From assembly GCF_028583425.1 (NCBI RefSeq), contig NC_072790.1, positions 210,406,897 through 210,470,896 of the forward strand: DNA of 64,000 nucleotides, read 5' to 3'. The position numbers were made by a program, and so were the translations under genes. Positions 1 to 10,829 of the stretch are shown one piece after another (the first letter of the stretch is position 1; every line of letters starts with the position of its first letter). The notes beneath the pieces were generated by a model that was not told where the DNA came from, did not search any database, and saw only the letters and a list, made by a program, of their open reading frames with translations. This stretch comes from Eublepharis macularius (lineage: Eukaryota; Chordata; Lepidosauria; Squamata; Eublepharidae).

Positions 1-76
1 CCTCCCCTCTCCAAACCCTGCCTTCTCTGGGATCTACCTCCAAATCTACAGGAATTTCCCAACCTACAATGGGTAA
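1..76 (-). repeat. Fragment of a dispersed miniature element ('TTGCCAAC' type)
   Basis: The segment matches, in reverse orientation, the left half of the repeat seen at 1985-2195, 7891-8077 and 20725-20890: a CCTCCCC/CCAAACCCTGCC tract followed by CCTCCAAATCT and GGAATTTCCCAACCT. It is cut by the window edge, so its outer end is not seen. It is non-coding. The family resembles a short squamate DNA element, but no transposase source is visible here. Confidence 0.5.
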
Positions 77-958
77 TACTACATCCATCAGTTGTTCATT
101 CCTTAGCGCTTGCTATCTGTGCAAAGAAACTTGAGCTCCTGGTTTTAAGTCCAAACTTTTCCGTAGTCTCATTGTGAGAGCTTAGGTGAGTCACTGCCTC
201 AGGTCATCATCTGTAAAATGGGGTTAATAGTAAAGACAAACAATAAAGTTTATAAAGTGTGTTGTAAAAAGCTATATAAATAAGCAGCAATAGTAGAAAA
301 TGGGAGTGTAAAGATATTTGCTCTAATAAACTGTATCACAATATGTTGACAATACATATTCTTGAAACATAATTGTACTCAAAGTATATGTTACTTTTTA
401 ATAAAGGAAGAAAGAATGTGTGTGTGACAAAGAGAGGAGGAGGAAAGAGGGGGGAGAGGGATTATTTTTGTGCAGCTGTTCATTAAATGCCCCCCCTTCT
501 CAATTACTAAATATAGTAGAACCAATTAAGTAAAGCCTGTTTCACTAAATAATTACAGTGGTGCCAGATGTTTTGATAAGGAAGGTCTATAGGCCACATT
601 TGCTTAGATGCATGGCTGCACATCCAGATCAGCTGTAGAAATGGTTTTTTTTTTTCTGAGTGTCCCTTCTCTCCTCCCCCTCCCTCCCCAGGTCTCTCCA
701 ATTCACAGATGAGAGTGGTGGGATAAATCATATGAATGATGCATAAATCAGAAGACTGGGGTCTATCTGAGCTGCTGAGATGAACCAAACCTCCTTTTTT
801 GATGAAGACATGAGGGTTGTTTTTTTTCATTTCCATGTCTTTGTAATCACAAAGACATGGAAGTATGTCTCTTCTCTTGTATGTCTTTCTCAAGACTCTT
901 TAAAACATATCTAGATCTCTAAGAATGGCTTCCCCCTGAAGGCTTTTCCAAGAAGGGC
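77..958. other. No gene seen; AT-rich sequence with purine tracts
   Basis: I see no credible exon, RNA gene or recognisable transposon. The stretch holds a purine-rich tract near 430-465, a T-run near 645 and a perfect hairpin at 831-862 listed separately. Open frames here are short and have no family-like sequence. Confidence 0.5.
831..862. repeat. Perfect 14-bp hairpin
   Basis: TTCCATGTCTTTGT at 831-844 is followed by a 4-nt spacer (AATC) and its exact reverse complement at 849-862. It lies in unique AT-rich sequence and is not part of a repeat I recognise. Chance origin or a small inverted duplication are both possible. Confidence 0.7.
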
Positions 959-961
959 ACT

Positions 962-1145
962 CTTTTTAAAAGAGCAAGATTTGGATCCAATTGCACCTTA
1001 AAGACTGACTAGATTTCCAGGGGAGTTAGACTCTCAAAAGTTCATGCTCTGGAAATCTAGTCGGTCTTTAAGGTGCTACTGGACTGGAATCTTGTTCTAC
1101 TACAAACCAACACCGCTACCCACCTGAAACCCTTTTTAAAAAGAG
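962..1145 (+). mobile_element. Asymmetric palindromic retroposon, second family (Penelope-like 3' end suspected)
   Basis: Left arm 975-1020 and right arm 1049-1094 are near-perfect inverted repeats around a 28-nt loop. The right arm then runs on for 37 nt (1095-1131), ending in the CTACCCACCTGAAAC motif common at the end of this squamate repeat. The element is flanked by near-identical CTTTTTAAAAGAG (962-974) and CTTTTTAAAAAGAG (1132-1145), which look like a 13-14 bp target duplication. Single-arm fragments of the same family lie at 20455-20535 and 43336-43420. The plan (inverted dimer, one longer arm, 12-14 bp duplications) is the same as in the three elements at 11778, 18601 and 30838, although the sequences differ. 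Confidence 0.65.
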
Positions 1146-1604
1146 ACCTTCCTTCTTCCTACAAACTGCGTTATGAGAATACACTAAGGTGGGAAAAGGA
1201 GAGTCTGAGACATTTGGCCATCATTGCCTATATGACCAATCTAACATCCTTCCTGTCTCTAGAATGTCATCTTGGGCTGCATTCTTTATCCTAATGGCTT
1301 TACAGCCTCTAAACTCTGCAGCTTGGATTCTAGAAGGAATTGAGACTCTCTTGACCAGACTACCTGTAAAGGCAGTTTAGGTTTACCCCTTCAGCATTGA
1401 CAAAGCAAAGTATTCTTATACCGATACTTAAGTGATACAATCACAAGAGAAACTAATTGCACTACATGAGTGGGATTAAAATATATATATATATATATTT
1501 CATTTTGAGTTCAAAATTCATATTCTCCCTCTTCTCTCTGTCTTCCCAAAAGTAAAGAGGTAGAGCTCATAAAAGTGCTTATCTAAGGTATACAGATAAT
1601 CCAT

Positions 1605-2335
1605 GTGCTTTCAAATTCTCTACCACCAAGCAATGCGCCCATACATACTGACATTGTCCAGCCCACCAGTTCAAATCCTCTCCCCAAGCCCTGCTCTCTA
1701 ATAACTAAAAACGGCTTTTTCAGTAGTGGCACCTCATTTTGGAATGCTCTCTTGTTAGATGCTTGTCTGATGCCTACTTTACTGTCCTTCAGGTGACAAG
1801 CCAAAGCATTACTCTTTACACAGACTTTTAACTAGAGTTTCATTTTTTTTAAGCTGGTCTTTATTGTCTCCTTCTTGCCTAATGGCCATTTTGTGGATAT
1901 TGTTTTAAGCTGTGTATTTTTTAATGCTGTTTTTATTTTTTTGATAGGCCCTTGGCTTGTTTTTGTGTCTTGCCTTCATGTAAGACTGCAGGCTCTGGGT
2001 TGGAATTTTTTTAGAGATTTAGGGATGGAGAGTAGGGAGGGCAGGGTTTGGGGAGAGGACCACAGCATGGCATAATGCCATACAATCCACCTTTGAAAGC
2101 AGTAATTTCTTCCAGGGGAACTGATCTCTGTCATCTGAGGATCAGTTATAATTTTGGGAGATCTCCAGGCCCCACTTGGAGGTTGGTAGCCCTACTTTTA
2201 TTGATTGTTCTGATATGGATAAGTTTATGCTTGCTGACTTTATGAAGTTATTTTATTGTTTTTCTTTCTAAGACCTCTTAAGCAGGTCTCTGGACGGACA
2301 ACATATACATTTGCTAAATAAATAAATAAATACAA
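1605..2335 (+). mobile_element. L2-type LINE, 3' end
   Basis: Conceptual translation near 1690-1800 gives a C-terminal motif like other L2-type LINEs (GTSFWNALLLDACLMPTLLSFR region, compare 'LWNSLP..LRLAPTL.SFR'). A 3' untranslated region follows and ends in a short (AAAT)n tail at about 2318-2335. The copy is 5'-truncated and degenerate. A miniature element (1985-2195) sits between coding end and tail. Family is called from protein-like similarity recalled from L2 elements; CR1-clade relatives are possible. Confidence 0.5.
1985..2195 (+). repeat. Miniature element ('TTGCCAAC' type) inside the L2 copy
   Basis: The order GGGAGGGCAGGGTTTGGGGAGAG, then TAATGCCATA, then CAGGGGAACTGATCTCTG, then GAGATCTCCAGGCCCCAC and GGAGGTTGGTAGCCCTA matches the copy at 7891-8077 block by block. 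It interrupts the L2 3' region. It has no coding capacity. The right end (TAGCCCTA) resembles the terminal inverted repeat seen better in the 7891 copy. Confidence 0.6.
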
Positions 2336-2796
2336 GACAAACACAATCCCAATTCTAAATGTGTTACAAGCACATAGCAGAGAACTAAAAGTAAGCTTGA
2401 CCTCCAAGAAAAGAGAGTCTACTGATGCTTTTAATAAATGATAAATAAGTAACTCAAGATTGTGTCAAACCACATATTGCACACCAAGTCATATTTGCAT
2501 CATATTTTCAATGTATTTTCAAGCCTTAGAAGGTATTCTAGAAAGGATTTATTTATTTTATAGATGTTAAATAAGGAGGCTGAGAATCTCCAGTACTGTA
2601 TACTGAAGAAATTTCCATTTCCAAATCCAACCAGGAAGGCTGGTGCCACTTCAGAACTAATCCAGTTTGGGTTTCTCGTTATAATGAGTTTCAGCCCATT
2701 ATGACTGAGCAAGGTGGATGTTGGTTATGCATGCTGTTCTTTTTGGGGAGAGGGTTGGAGAAATGGGGCCCGGGGGCAGCTAGTTTGACACTTAAT

Positions 2797-3335
2797 GTCA
2801 TGTCTGCACCTCATCCATGCCATTATTTTAAACTGAGCTGTTACTGTGAACCATTGTTTGATGCTGTACCCTGATGTCACATTTTCAATGTTATAATTGC
2901 TTTCACAGGCCTACTAAAGCTGCAGGTGCCTTATCTAACTGTTTTGAAACTCCCAGGGCTTCTGACCTTGTAAACTGTTCGTTCTCATGAATCACTGTGT
3001 ATCAACTTAAATCTTATGCCTTCTTAGTATCTCAACTGGGTATGTAAACTATGCGAGGAGTACCAAAGACTGTTTCAGGCCGAAAGTTATGTTTTACTAG
3101 TGAGAGGGGGGGATGAGTATCTGGGCTCTATAAGAAGAATGGATTTCACACTTTTAAGTATTCCTGTCAACCTGCTTAACTGCTTGCTTTCCTGCTGAGC
3201 AATCCTATGGACATATCTGTGGATTTGAATTGATTCCTGAATAAAAGCCTTTCAACCAACAAAAAGGGATTTCTTGCTGTGAGGGTACAGGGGTCTATCT
3301 GCCATGACCTGTCATCCATAGAATGACACTTAAGA
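2797..3335 (+). mobile_element. Possible solo LTR
   Basis: The segment has the layout of a long terminal repeat: a TATA-like CTCTATAAGA near 3127, an AATAAA signal near 3239 and G/T-rich sequence after it. GACACTTAA lies at both edges (about 2788-2796 and 3324-3332). The exact termini do not form a clean TG...CA pair, so the call is weak. No internal retroviral region is present. Fossil. Confidence 0.3.
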
Positions 3336-4575
3336 GCACCAAAATCACACAGAACTTGGTCCTCCCTTCAAATCATTGACCCACTGAGTTGGAACACACA
3401 CACAACAATGGGTTCGTCATTTCTGGACCTTGAAGAATGGTTGGGGGAAAGTGTCAAGGCAAGTGTTGGGGGGCTGCACACATGCACAAACACACACACG
3501 GTTATTTTCAAGGGGGTGGTTGGAGAAATGAGGGTGTATTCATGTTTAACCAACAATTGCATTGTTCCCAACCATTACTCACCCTCCTAGTCCAAAAACC
3601 CATCGATCCAACGAGGTTATCTTCAAGCACAAAGCACACACAACCACGGACCCTTAAGAAGGCAAGTGTTGGCAGGCATACAAAATGATAGGGAGCTGGC
3701 AGGAGTGGCATAGCAGTGGCAGAGGGATGACCCAGCACCCAAGCAGGAGAGCACTCCATTGCCATCCAGCTCAGGTCAGCATTTTTTTTTAAAGTCCTCA
3801 TTTATTATAGTGCCAATAAATTGCCTTTTATGTCCTGCTGTGGCCTGTTGGTTCCATGTTTCCCTACACTTGTAGTTGCATTCCAATGATGAGAAGCAAA
3901 TTCTTCTTTTTGACACTCAGGAGTAGCCAACTGCCAGAGTCCATGTAGGTGAATTTGACCAAGCTCCATCCTCAGCTCTGATCTTTGAACTCTGGAACTG
4001 AAAAGCCCTGAAAGAGCATTTTAGAGCTCTTCCCAGGCTTCAAAATGAAGAGCGAAATGTTCCCAACAAAGGCCTTCATCTCAGCATCAAGTTTCTTGTC
4101 TCAGTGGACCCACTGTCACAGTGGAGAGACCTGCTGGAACTGTGAGTGGCACTTCACTTGATGCCCTCTGTCTCCGAGAACCTGTTCTTCTTCAAAGGTT
4201 ACTGTGTTTTTGACCAGAGTAGACCATGCACACCACACTATTGTGATACTTTCCATTTAGCCTTCAATTTATTGTGATTTGACACTGGGCTATAATGTTG
4301 TTTTGCACCATACCCCAAAATTGATAGAGCACCAACAAAAAATGTTGAGGGGTGAGCTGCTGTGCCATCAATGTCAGTGTTATGTGTTATGTTTCACTCA
4401 TAACCTCCTACGCCAGTAATTCCTCTCCTTCTTAAAACAATCTATCACAGTGAAATTTTAAGCAGGGGGCGGGGTTGGTGGGGGTCCTTTGGTTTCATTA
4501 ATGGGATGTTGAGGCAATGAGGGATGGCCCTCTTTCTTTTCTCTGCTTTTTACCAATAAATGTGGGAGACCAGGC
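3336..4575. other. No gene seen
   Basis: I see only a short CA-rich patch (3480-3510) and otherwise unique sequence. Open frames of 60-97 codons overlap each other on both strands and show no family signature. Nothing else can be supported. Confidence 0.4.
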
Positions 4576-4578
4576 AGA

Positions 4579-5590
4579 TAAGAACATAAGAACATAAGAG
4601 AAGCCATGTTGGATCAGGCCAATGGCCCATCCAGTCCAACACTCTGTGTCACACAGTGGTCAAAAAACCAGGTGTCATCAGGAGGTCTGCCAGTGGGGAA
4701 GGGACACTAGAAGCCCTCCCACTGATTGCCCCTCCCCCAAACACCAAGAATACAGAGCATCACTGCCCTAGACAGAGAGTTCCATCTAGAGATGGGCATG
4801 ATCCGCATTACGATCGGAAAAAACCCACGATAATGGTGATCGTGCGATCAGGACCCGGCGGATCGTGCTCGGGCACGGCCAATGATCCAGCGGTCGGGAG
4901 GGGGGCTGGATCGGGGCTTGATCGGGGCGATCGTGCTCGGATCGGGAAGCCAGATACTCAGGCGCCAGCAATCTATTCCCCTGGCAACAGAGCCAGGGGA
5001 ATGCCTGAGCTGTGTTTTCCCTCCTTCTGTCGCCCTGGAAACCCGAATGGAAGCCCAGCTTGCCTTGATCAGCAGGGCTTCCTTCCAACCACGGAGCAGC
5101 AAAGCAGTCACCAGCTGGGAGAAGACACCCAAGGGAGGGAGGAAGAAGGGGTGTTCTGTAACCATGGGCACTCCAATCTCATCCCTGCAAACCCTGATAG
5201 GCAGCTCTGACGGCTAAACACAGACAGCCAAACACAAACCCAGATGCCACCGACATCAGCCACCGTTCCTGTATCGCTAGGAACAGAGGGTGCCCCTCCG
5301 CTTTTGCCTCCACAATCCACGATCCACGATCCACGGATCGGAAATGGGAGATGACCGGGGTGGATCGTTAATTCGGGATCGTTGCCGGAGCCGATCCACA
5401 ATCAGCTTGATCGGTATTTTTTTTGGATCATGCCCACCTCTAGTTCCATCTATACCTTGTAGCTAATAGCCACTGATGGACCTCTGCTCCATATGTTTAT
5501 CCAATCCCCTCTTGAAGCTGTCTGTGCTTGAAGCTGCCACCTCCTCCTGATGCAGTGAATTCCATGTGTTAATTACCCTTTGAGTGATCT
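4579..5590 (-). mobile_element. CR1 LINE 3' end, split by a hAT element
   Basis: In reverse orientation the sequence carries the CR1 3' end: an AAGAACAT-type octamer repeat at 4579-4600, then GCCATGTTGGATCAGGCCA and GGCCCATCCAGTCCAACAC. The right-hand part resumes after the insert with CCTCTGCTCCATATG, TCCAATCCCCTCTTGAAGC and a CACCTCCTCCTG block. The 8-bp target GTTCCATC is duplicated at the break. The copy is 5'-truncated, as usual for CR1. Confidence 0.75.
4787..5442. mobile_element. Non-autonomous hAT-type element, copy 1 (656 bp)
   Basis: The element begins TAGAGATGGGCATGATCC and ends GGATCATGCCCACCTCTA, forming imperfect terminal inverted repeats. It is flanked by an exact 8-bp duplication GTTCCATC (4779-4786 and 5443-5450), the size made by hAT transposases. 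GATC-rich blocks (CGATC, GATCGG) are scattered through both ends. No transposase is present; a long open frame across 4656-5210 joins host CR1 and element and is not a gene. Blocks around 4960-5220 match 16890-17165 of the second copy almost base for base. Confidence 0.8.
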
Positions 5591-5594
5591 CTCA

Positions 5595-7690
5595 GTCTCC
5601 ACTTTCCAACTAAAACTTTTAACCGAGAGTTGAAGGATGAAGGACAAACCGTTAAACTGAAGCCAAAGCCAAACAAAATGAAGGGAGCTTAGTCTTTAAC
5701 CAGATCAGTCCACATGGAAGACTGATCTTGAAGAACTTTGGTTTGCGTGGAATTTTGCACAGTGCACAGCCCTGTTATCTCCCCTCATTTAACACTGGGC
5801 TAACAGTGTTAAAGGCCCAGAAAAGATGAAGAAGTATTTTCTGGGCAAGATGAACTGTCTTCTGGTGATTCTTGACCCATTATCTTAGGCTAACTTTTGC
5901 AGTAACAGTTGGCTATGGTGGCACCTAAGCGAAGGACAGCAGCAAACCGGTCCATGCATGCCGGGTTCCTCCTCAGTGCAGCTCTCTTTAATAATTGTTA
6001 TTTCCAATTTCCACCGTAACATGAGCTTGTGTGGCAGCTGGGGATTCAGAGGTTGGCGGATACCCCACTCTCCCTCAGTCTCTCAGACTATAACAGTTAG
6101 CCCTGAGCTGAAGGAAAAAGGAGGAGTTGAATTAAAGGGAAGGTGAATTTTGACAGATATAAAAAAAATCCAACCAGATCAGTCCTCCTATGTGCATCCA
6201 CACATGCCTGGGTCTTCCTTGGCTCTCCTTAACTTTTGTTTAGTATTTCCAGTTTTCATCCTAATCTGCATAACGAGCCTTTGCAGCAGCCAGGGATGGA
6301 GGCTGGAGGAACCCCCTCCCTCCTCAAACCCCCACGTGCACACCCTCATGGATGTTGGTTGCGTGCCTGCCTTTCCTTGCATTGTGAATAAAAGTGCACC
6401 AAAAGAGATTGGCAAGGTGACACCAGCAGTGCCGTGCCATCTGCTGCTTCCAGCCCTGGTGCAAGGAAGGCCTTTTGTAAATCGGAGCCATGCCAATGCC
6501 ACTCAATTGCCTGAGAGGCGGTGAAGAAAAAATGCATTCTTTTGTAATGTGCATATTCTCTTTTCTGCCTACAGAGTTATGTCTCACTAGGGCTCAGTCT
6601 CTCTCCTTGGGATCCGATTGGTTGGTTGTCATTAATGAAAACAGTTCTGGATGCTACTGTCTGTCGCTGCCTGTCCAGTGCCTGCCTGCCTGCACTGGTC
6701 GGGGTAGTTGTTAGTTTCATTTCCCAAATTTGTTTCACTGTTCTGGAGGTCCCTTTAACAAACTGAACCAGTTGGTGTATTCCCAGCAATTTTATTTTTC
6801 ACACCCCTAATCTCTAGCCCAAAACAAAATCAGTAACAAAAACATTACAGATTCATACAAATCAGATAACTCGAGGAAGTGAGTCCAACCCCATAACAAA
6901 TCAAGTGAATGTATGGCACGTCCCTTCAGAAGAGCAGTTGCAAATTTAGATCCCCTCATGTTGTATTCATTTCTGCAAAAGCCTGCTGCAAAAGCCTCTT
7001 ATCCTTCCTAACATTTTACCTATTTTGTTTCTCAGGAAGACTTTTTATCTGTTTGCCTAGAAACTCTGTGACAAAACTGATGATGAGGTCCTGGGATCTC
7101 TGTTTGTTTGGGTTTTTTGCATACTTCATTGAAAATGAAAAGTGCTGCAGTGACAACGCTCCCATTCAAAGCTGTCTGCCAAGAGCACTGTGTATTATAG
7201 ATGTTGCAAAAATAGGATTTAGTGATGTTCGTAAAACTCCTCTGTGGAATAAAAACTAAGTATAGAACCCTCTGGAATTATAAATGGAACAAATCAGGGC
7301 TATAAATTATAAACCTCTTAGCACAATCTGAAGCATTATTCAGAGACATCTCAACCAATTTAAAAATTTAGCACCATTCACGTTTCGGAGGCTTTCATTC
7401 TCTTGTCTTTTTCTTTCCTCCTAAGAAATCTACAAAGTGATCTGAATGTGAAACAGTCAGGAAGCCTCTTTAGCAATGAAAGGATTGGCACCACACAATT
7501 TGCAAGGAAGTTCAACAATAATCATCAAAGAGGGGAAACCCTGAATCTAAAGCAAAATGCCCAAGATACTTGGGAAACCTGGAAAGCAGATGGCACTTCT
7601 GTGATTGTGGCTAAGATGAATAAACCACTGGGACTTCCCAGTCAGAGCTCGTTCAATGCTGAACCAAGGATTTAAAAGTTTCCAGTTCCT
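5595..7690. other. Unclassified sequence, no gene supported
   Basis: Several open frames of 60-124 codons occur but overlap on both strands without recognisable motifs. The composition of 5595-6800 (repeated AACCAGATCAGTCC near 5697 and 6170; TTTTTCACACCCCTAA near 6793) suggests an unrecognised interspersed repeat. The frame at 7403-7675 (90 codons) is unlike any family I know. Confidence 0.35.
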
Positions 7691-7699
7691 TTTGAAACA

Positions 7700-7850
7700 G
7701 CATCACCCATGATGAAGCTCACTGGGTAACCCAGAGCTAGTCACTCTCTTTGTTGACCTTGCCGGTTTCTTGTAAGAATACAATGAAGGTGGAGACAGCC
7801 ATGTACATACTAGGAGTTCTTTGGAGGAAAATGGGATAAAAATTTATCAA
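7700..7850 (+). repeat. Degenerate SINE tail
   Basis: The order CACTGGGTAACCCAGAGCTAGTCACT, then TTGTAAGAATACAATGAAGGTGGAGA, then TTTGGAGGAAAATGGGATAAAAA follows the body and tail of a common squamate tRNA-derived SINE (also at 30635-30740). The tRNA-like head is not intact. Confidence 0.45.
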
Positions 7851-7890
7851 TGAGTTGAACCAGTTGAATTAGTTTAATGTTTATGTCGAT

Positions 7891-8077
7891 CTAAGGTTGC
7901 CAATGTCAACTCCAGGCTACAAAATTCTGGCGGTTTGGGGGTGGAACTTGGGGAGGGGAGAGACCTCATTGGGTTATAATGCTGTAGAGTCCAAAACAGC
8001 CGTTTCCTCTATAGTCTATAGATCAGTTGTAATTTTGGGGGATCTCCAAGCTCCACCTGGAGGTAGGCAACCTTATA
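7891..8077 (+). repeat. Miniature element ('TTGCCAAC' type), best copy
   Basis: It starts AGGTTGCCAA and ends AGGTAGGCAACCT, an imperfect terminal inverted repeat, with TA on both sides (CTA at the left, TTA at the right), compatible with a TA target. Internal blocks TGGAACTTGGGGAGGGGAGAGACC and ATCAGTTGTAATTTTGGGGGATCTCC identify the family. It is non-coding. Confidence 0.6.
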
Positions 8078-8079
8078 CA

Positions 8080-9500
8080 GAGCTGGATTGTGGACTTATT
8101 CTCTAAACAACCATGTTAATATAAGATAATGGTGGAGATGTATCTTCAAACCACTCTGTCCCTACCTTTCTGAACCACCCATTCCCACAGGATTCAGATA
8201 CTACAGAAGCAGATATACGAGAAGCAGTATCACCAAAAGATGATGGAAGCATTTCTAGTTTTCCATTGTAACCATTATTTCAAACTAGCAACATTGTTTT
8301 TCAGTGCTGAGCAGGTCTCTTGATTCAATGGATCATCACCAACACATGCCAGGCCTCTCCACATATGACATAATATGCAGCCCCCACCCCTACCCCTCAT
8401 AACCTTCAAGTGCAGGGCCTTACTTTCTCCCAGAGGCATGAATGATAGTCTTTCACTTATATAAGAGACAGTAACATGTACACCATGCCTGATATACAGT
8501 CAAAGAAAACCCTTTGGGTGGAGCATAATTTTTCCTTACTGCTGATGACCCCATCAATAATATTCCAAATGTCTACAGCGTTCTGTGGGAACCAAACATT
8601 CAGAGATGTGACTCAATCTGTGCTAGGATAGTCATGAGAAAGATGGATGTTTCTGTTTGGAAGCATCTTAATATGAGAGACAGATATGCCCCTCCTCCCA
8701 AGCTACTTAGCCTCTTCTGCTCACCCAGTTATTTTGCATGTTGTCACCTCTGCTTCAGGTTCTGTGGTGTGGGTAACATCATCACGTGCCCTTACAGTTG
8801 CTAAAAGGCTTATACTACAGCATTGGAAAGACAAAAGACCACTTCCCATAATTCGCTGAAGACCTTATAAACTACTCAACATTTGAGCCTATTGCACATA
8901 GAAGGCAACTGCATATGGACTTACTTTTAGATATTTGGAAAACGGTTATAGATACCCATAGATTTGCTAATAGCCAGCACTGCTTTTTTTCTTTGTTTGC
9001 TTTTTTATTTGTTTCCCTATTTTGCACTGATAAAATAGTAAAACATTTAAAAAATTATATATAAAAAATGAAGGCTGGAGCCCTCTATGCCTAATGTACA
9101 CTTCTAAGTGTGAAATTGTGTCCCTCCTTTCATTTATCCCCACTTTGAACAACTAACTGGAGCCACAAAAGGTCTATTTTGTGCTGGGAAAGGCACAGGG
9201 TATTAGAGGTTTTGGGAATTCCTGGGTGGCTGAACATCATACTCCCATGATGCCCAGATATCCTTGGTCAACTACCCAAGTACAGTAACATTCAAGGGAC
9301 TCCCACAGCCTTTCTTGCATGAACTGGTCTCCCCTCCCCCCCCCCGACCTTCTAGCCTCCTTTAAGCACATCACAAAGTTGCTAGATTATAGAGGTAATC
9401 CTATATGTGTCATGTTGAGTTTCTTGGAAAAAAAGAAGAGATACAAATAGTTATTATTAATTTTGAATTCGATTAGAAATGCTTGGTTTACTGTAATGGT
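8080..9500. other. No gene seen
   Basis: Unique sequence without supported exons or recognisable repeats; a T-rich stretch lies near 8985-9070 and a short C-run near 9336. Confidence 0.4.
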
Positions 9501-9504
9501 TAAT

Positions 9505-10190
9505 CACACAGAATCACAGGATCACAGAGTTGGAAGGGGCCATACAGACCTTCTAGTCCAACCCCCTGTCCAATGCAGGTTGAGCCTAAAGCATCCCTGA
9601 CAATTATTCATCCAGCCTCTTCTTGAAAACTGCCAATGAAGGGGAACTCACCACCTCTCTAGGCAGCTGATTCTACCTTTGAACTACTCTGACCATGAAA
9701 AAGTTTTTCCTATTATCCAGTGAGTACCTTTCTGCATGTAATTTAAGCCCGTTGCTTTGAGTTGTATCTTTTGCTGCCAACTGGAACAGCTCCTTGCCCT
9801 CTTCCAAATGCCAGCCTTTCAAATATTTAAAGAGAGCAATCATGTCCTCCCTCAATCTCCTCTTCTCCAAACGAAACCTTCCCAAGGCCCTCAGGGCCAA
9901 GCTACACATGACGAATGACACTTGAACGGCAAGTGTATTTCTCCCTGTTCACTTGCCCTCCACTCAATCCACTTGCCATTCAAGTGTCATTCGTCATGTG
10001 TAGCTTGGCCCTCAGTCTTTCCTCGTAGGGCTCAGTCTCCAGACCCCTGATCATCCTTGTCATTCTCTTCTGCACCCTCTTGATTTTGTCCACATCCGTT
10101 TTGAAGTGAGGCCTCCAGAACTGCACACAGTACTCCAGGTATGGCCTGACCAAGGCAGTATAGAGAGGGACTATGACCTTCTGCAATTTC
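9505..10190 (-). mobile_element. CR1 LINE 3' end, split by a miniature palindrome
   Basis: Reverse translation gives CR1 ORF2 C-terminal motifs: WRPHFKTDVDKIKRVQKR at about 10065-10120 and RLEKRRLREDMIALFKYLKG with NGLKLHAERYSLDNRKNFF at 9690-9870. The 3' untranslated tail at 9510-9560 has the repeated ATCACAG octamers and AGTTGGAAGGGGCCATACAG. A 116-bp palindrome (9895-10010) splits it with CTCAG on both sides. Another CR1 of the same subfamily lies at 28945-29310. Confidence 0.85.
9895..10010. mobile_element. 116-bp palindromic miniature element (GCCAAGCTACA family), copy 1
   Basis: The arms GGCCAAGCTACACATGACG and its reverse complement fold on each other over about 45 bp, with a short centre. 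CTCAG flanks both ends (9890-9894, 10011-10015). This can be read as a 5-bp CTCAG duplication, or as a TCA trinucleotide duplication with termini GGGCCAAGC. The second reading would fit PIF/Harbinger. The element has no coding capacity and sits inside CR1, which gives a clean empty site for comparison. The second family member is at 59509-59866. Confidence 0.75.
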
Positions 10191-10204
10191 GATGCAAAGA
10201 TAAC

Positions 10205-10430
10205 TGCTCTATGTATCGGGTATATTTTTACTCTGCCTTTTCTCCAAATATCTCAGGACAGTGTATATCATTCGCCTTTCCTAACATGTCCTCACAACAA
10301 TCCTGTGAGATAAATTAAGTTGAGACAGAATGACTAGCTCACTGATTAACTTTATGGTAGAATGGAAATTTGAACCTGGGTCTCTCCAACCCTAATCTCT
10401 AATCACTACCGTAATCCTTAACTATTATAA
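10205..10430 (-). repeat. tRNA-derived SINE, degenerate
   Basis: In reverse orientation the block TTGAACCTGGGTCTC at about 10370 is a B-box-like segment. CCTCACAACAATCCTGTGAGATAA and TTTTACTCTGCCTTTTCTCC form the body and tail of the SINE family also found at 48178, 50590 and 52095. The copy is diverged. Confidence 0.55.
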
Positions 10431-10594
10431 CACATAACAAAATTGTACAATTTCCATCAATTCCTTAAGCTTAACATGTTGCTAAGAGGAGAGCCACTGG
10501 GGTGGAATTGCTTTAAGAATATTTTTCTTGTCATGAGGACTTTGTGCAGAGGTGGGACTTCTGGCAGATCTCAGAGATTTGCTGGAACATGTTA

Positions 10595-10815
10595 AAAATA
10601 TGGTACACATGAAGCCACTTTATAGTGAATCAGACAATTGCACTATCAAGGTCAGTATTGTTTACTTTGATTGGCAGGAGCTCTCCATGGGCACAACAGC
10701 AGAGGTCTTTCACATTACTTACTAACTAATCCTCTTTAACTGAAGATGCTGAAGACTGAACCTGAGATATTCCGTATGCAAAGCAGATGCTCTACCACTG
10801 AGCTATAGCCCCTGT
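10595..10815 (-). repeat. tRNA-Ala-derived SINE
   Basis: On the minus strand the head reads GGGCTATAGCTCAGTGGTAG (A box), then GCATCTGCTTTGCATACGGA (anticodon-arm region like tRNA-Ala TGC), then a diverged B-box region. A body of about 150 bp with AAGGCAGC-like end sequence (GAAGCCAC... on plus) follows. A tRNA gene is unlikely because the arms no longer pair and a SINE body follows. A second, truncated copy is at 32305-32435. Confidence 0.7.
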
Positions 10816-10829
10816 GGTACCCAATATAT

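Noticed and set aside
4656-5210. 184-codon plus-strand frame
   Set aside because: It crosses the junction between host CR1 and the hAT insert, so it cannot be an old gene; composition follows the repeat.
5595-6800. Another hAT element ending at TTTTTCACACCCCTAA
   Set aside because: No matching left terminus or 8-bp duplication could be found.
10760-10815. tRNA-Ala gene on the minus strand
   Set aside because: Acceptor and T arms do not pair and a SINE body follows directly; the 32305 copy is the same. These are SINE heads.
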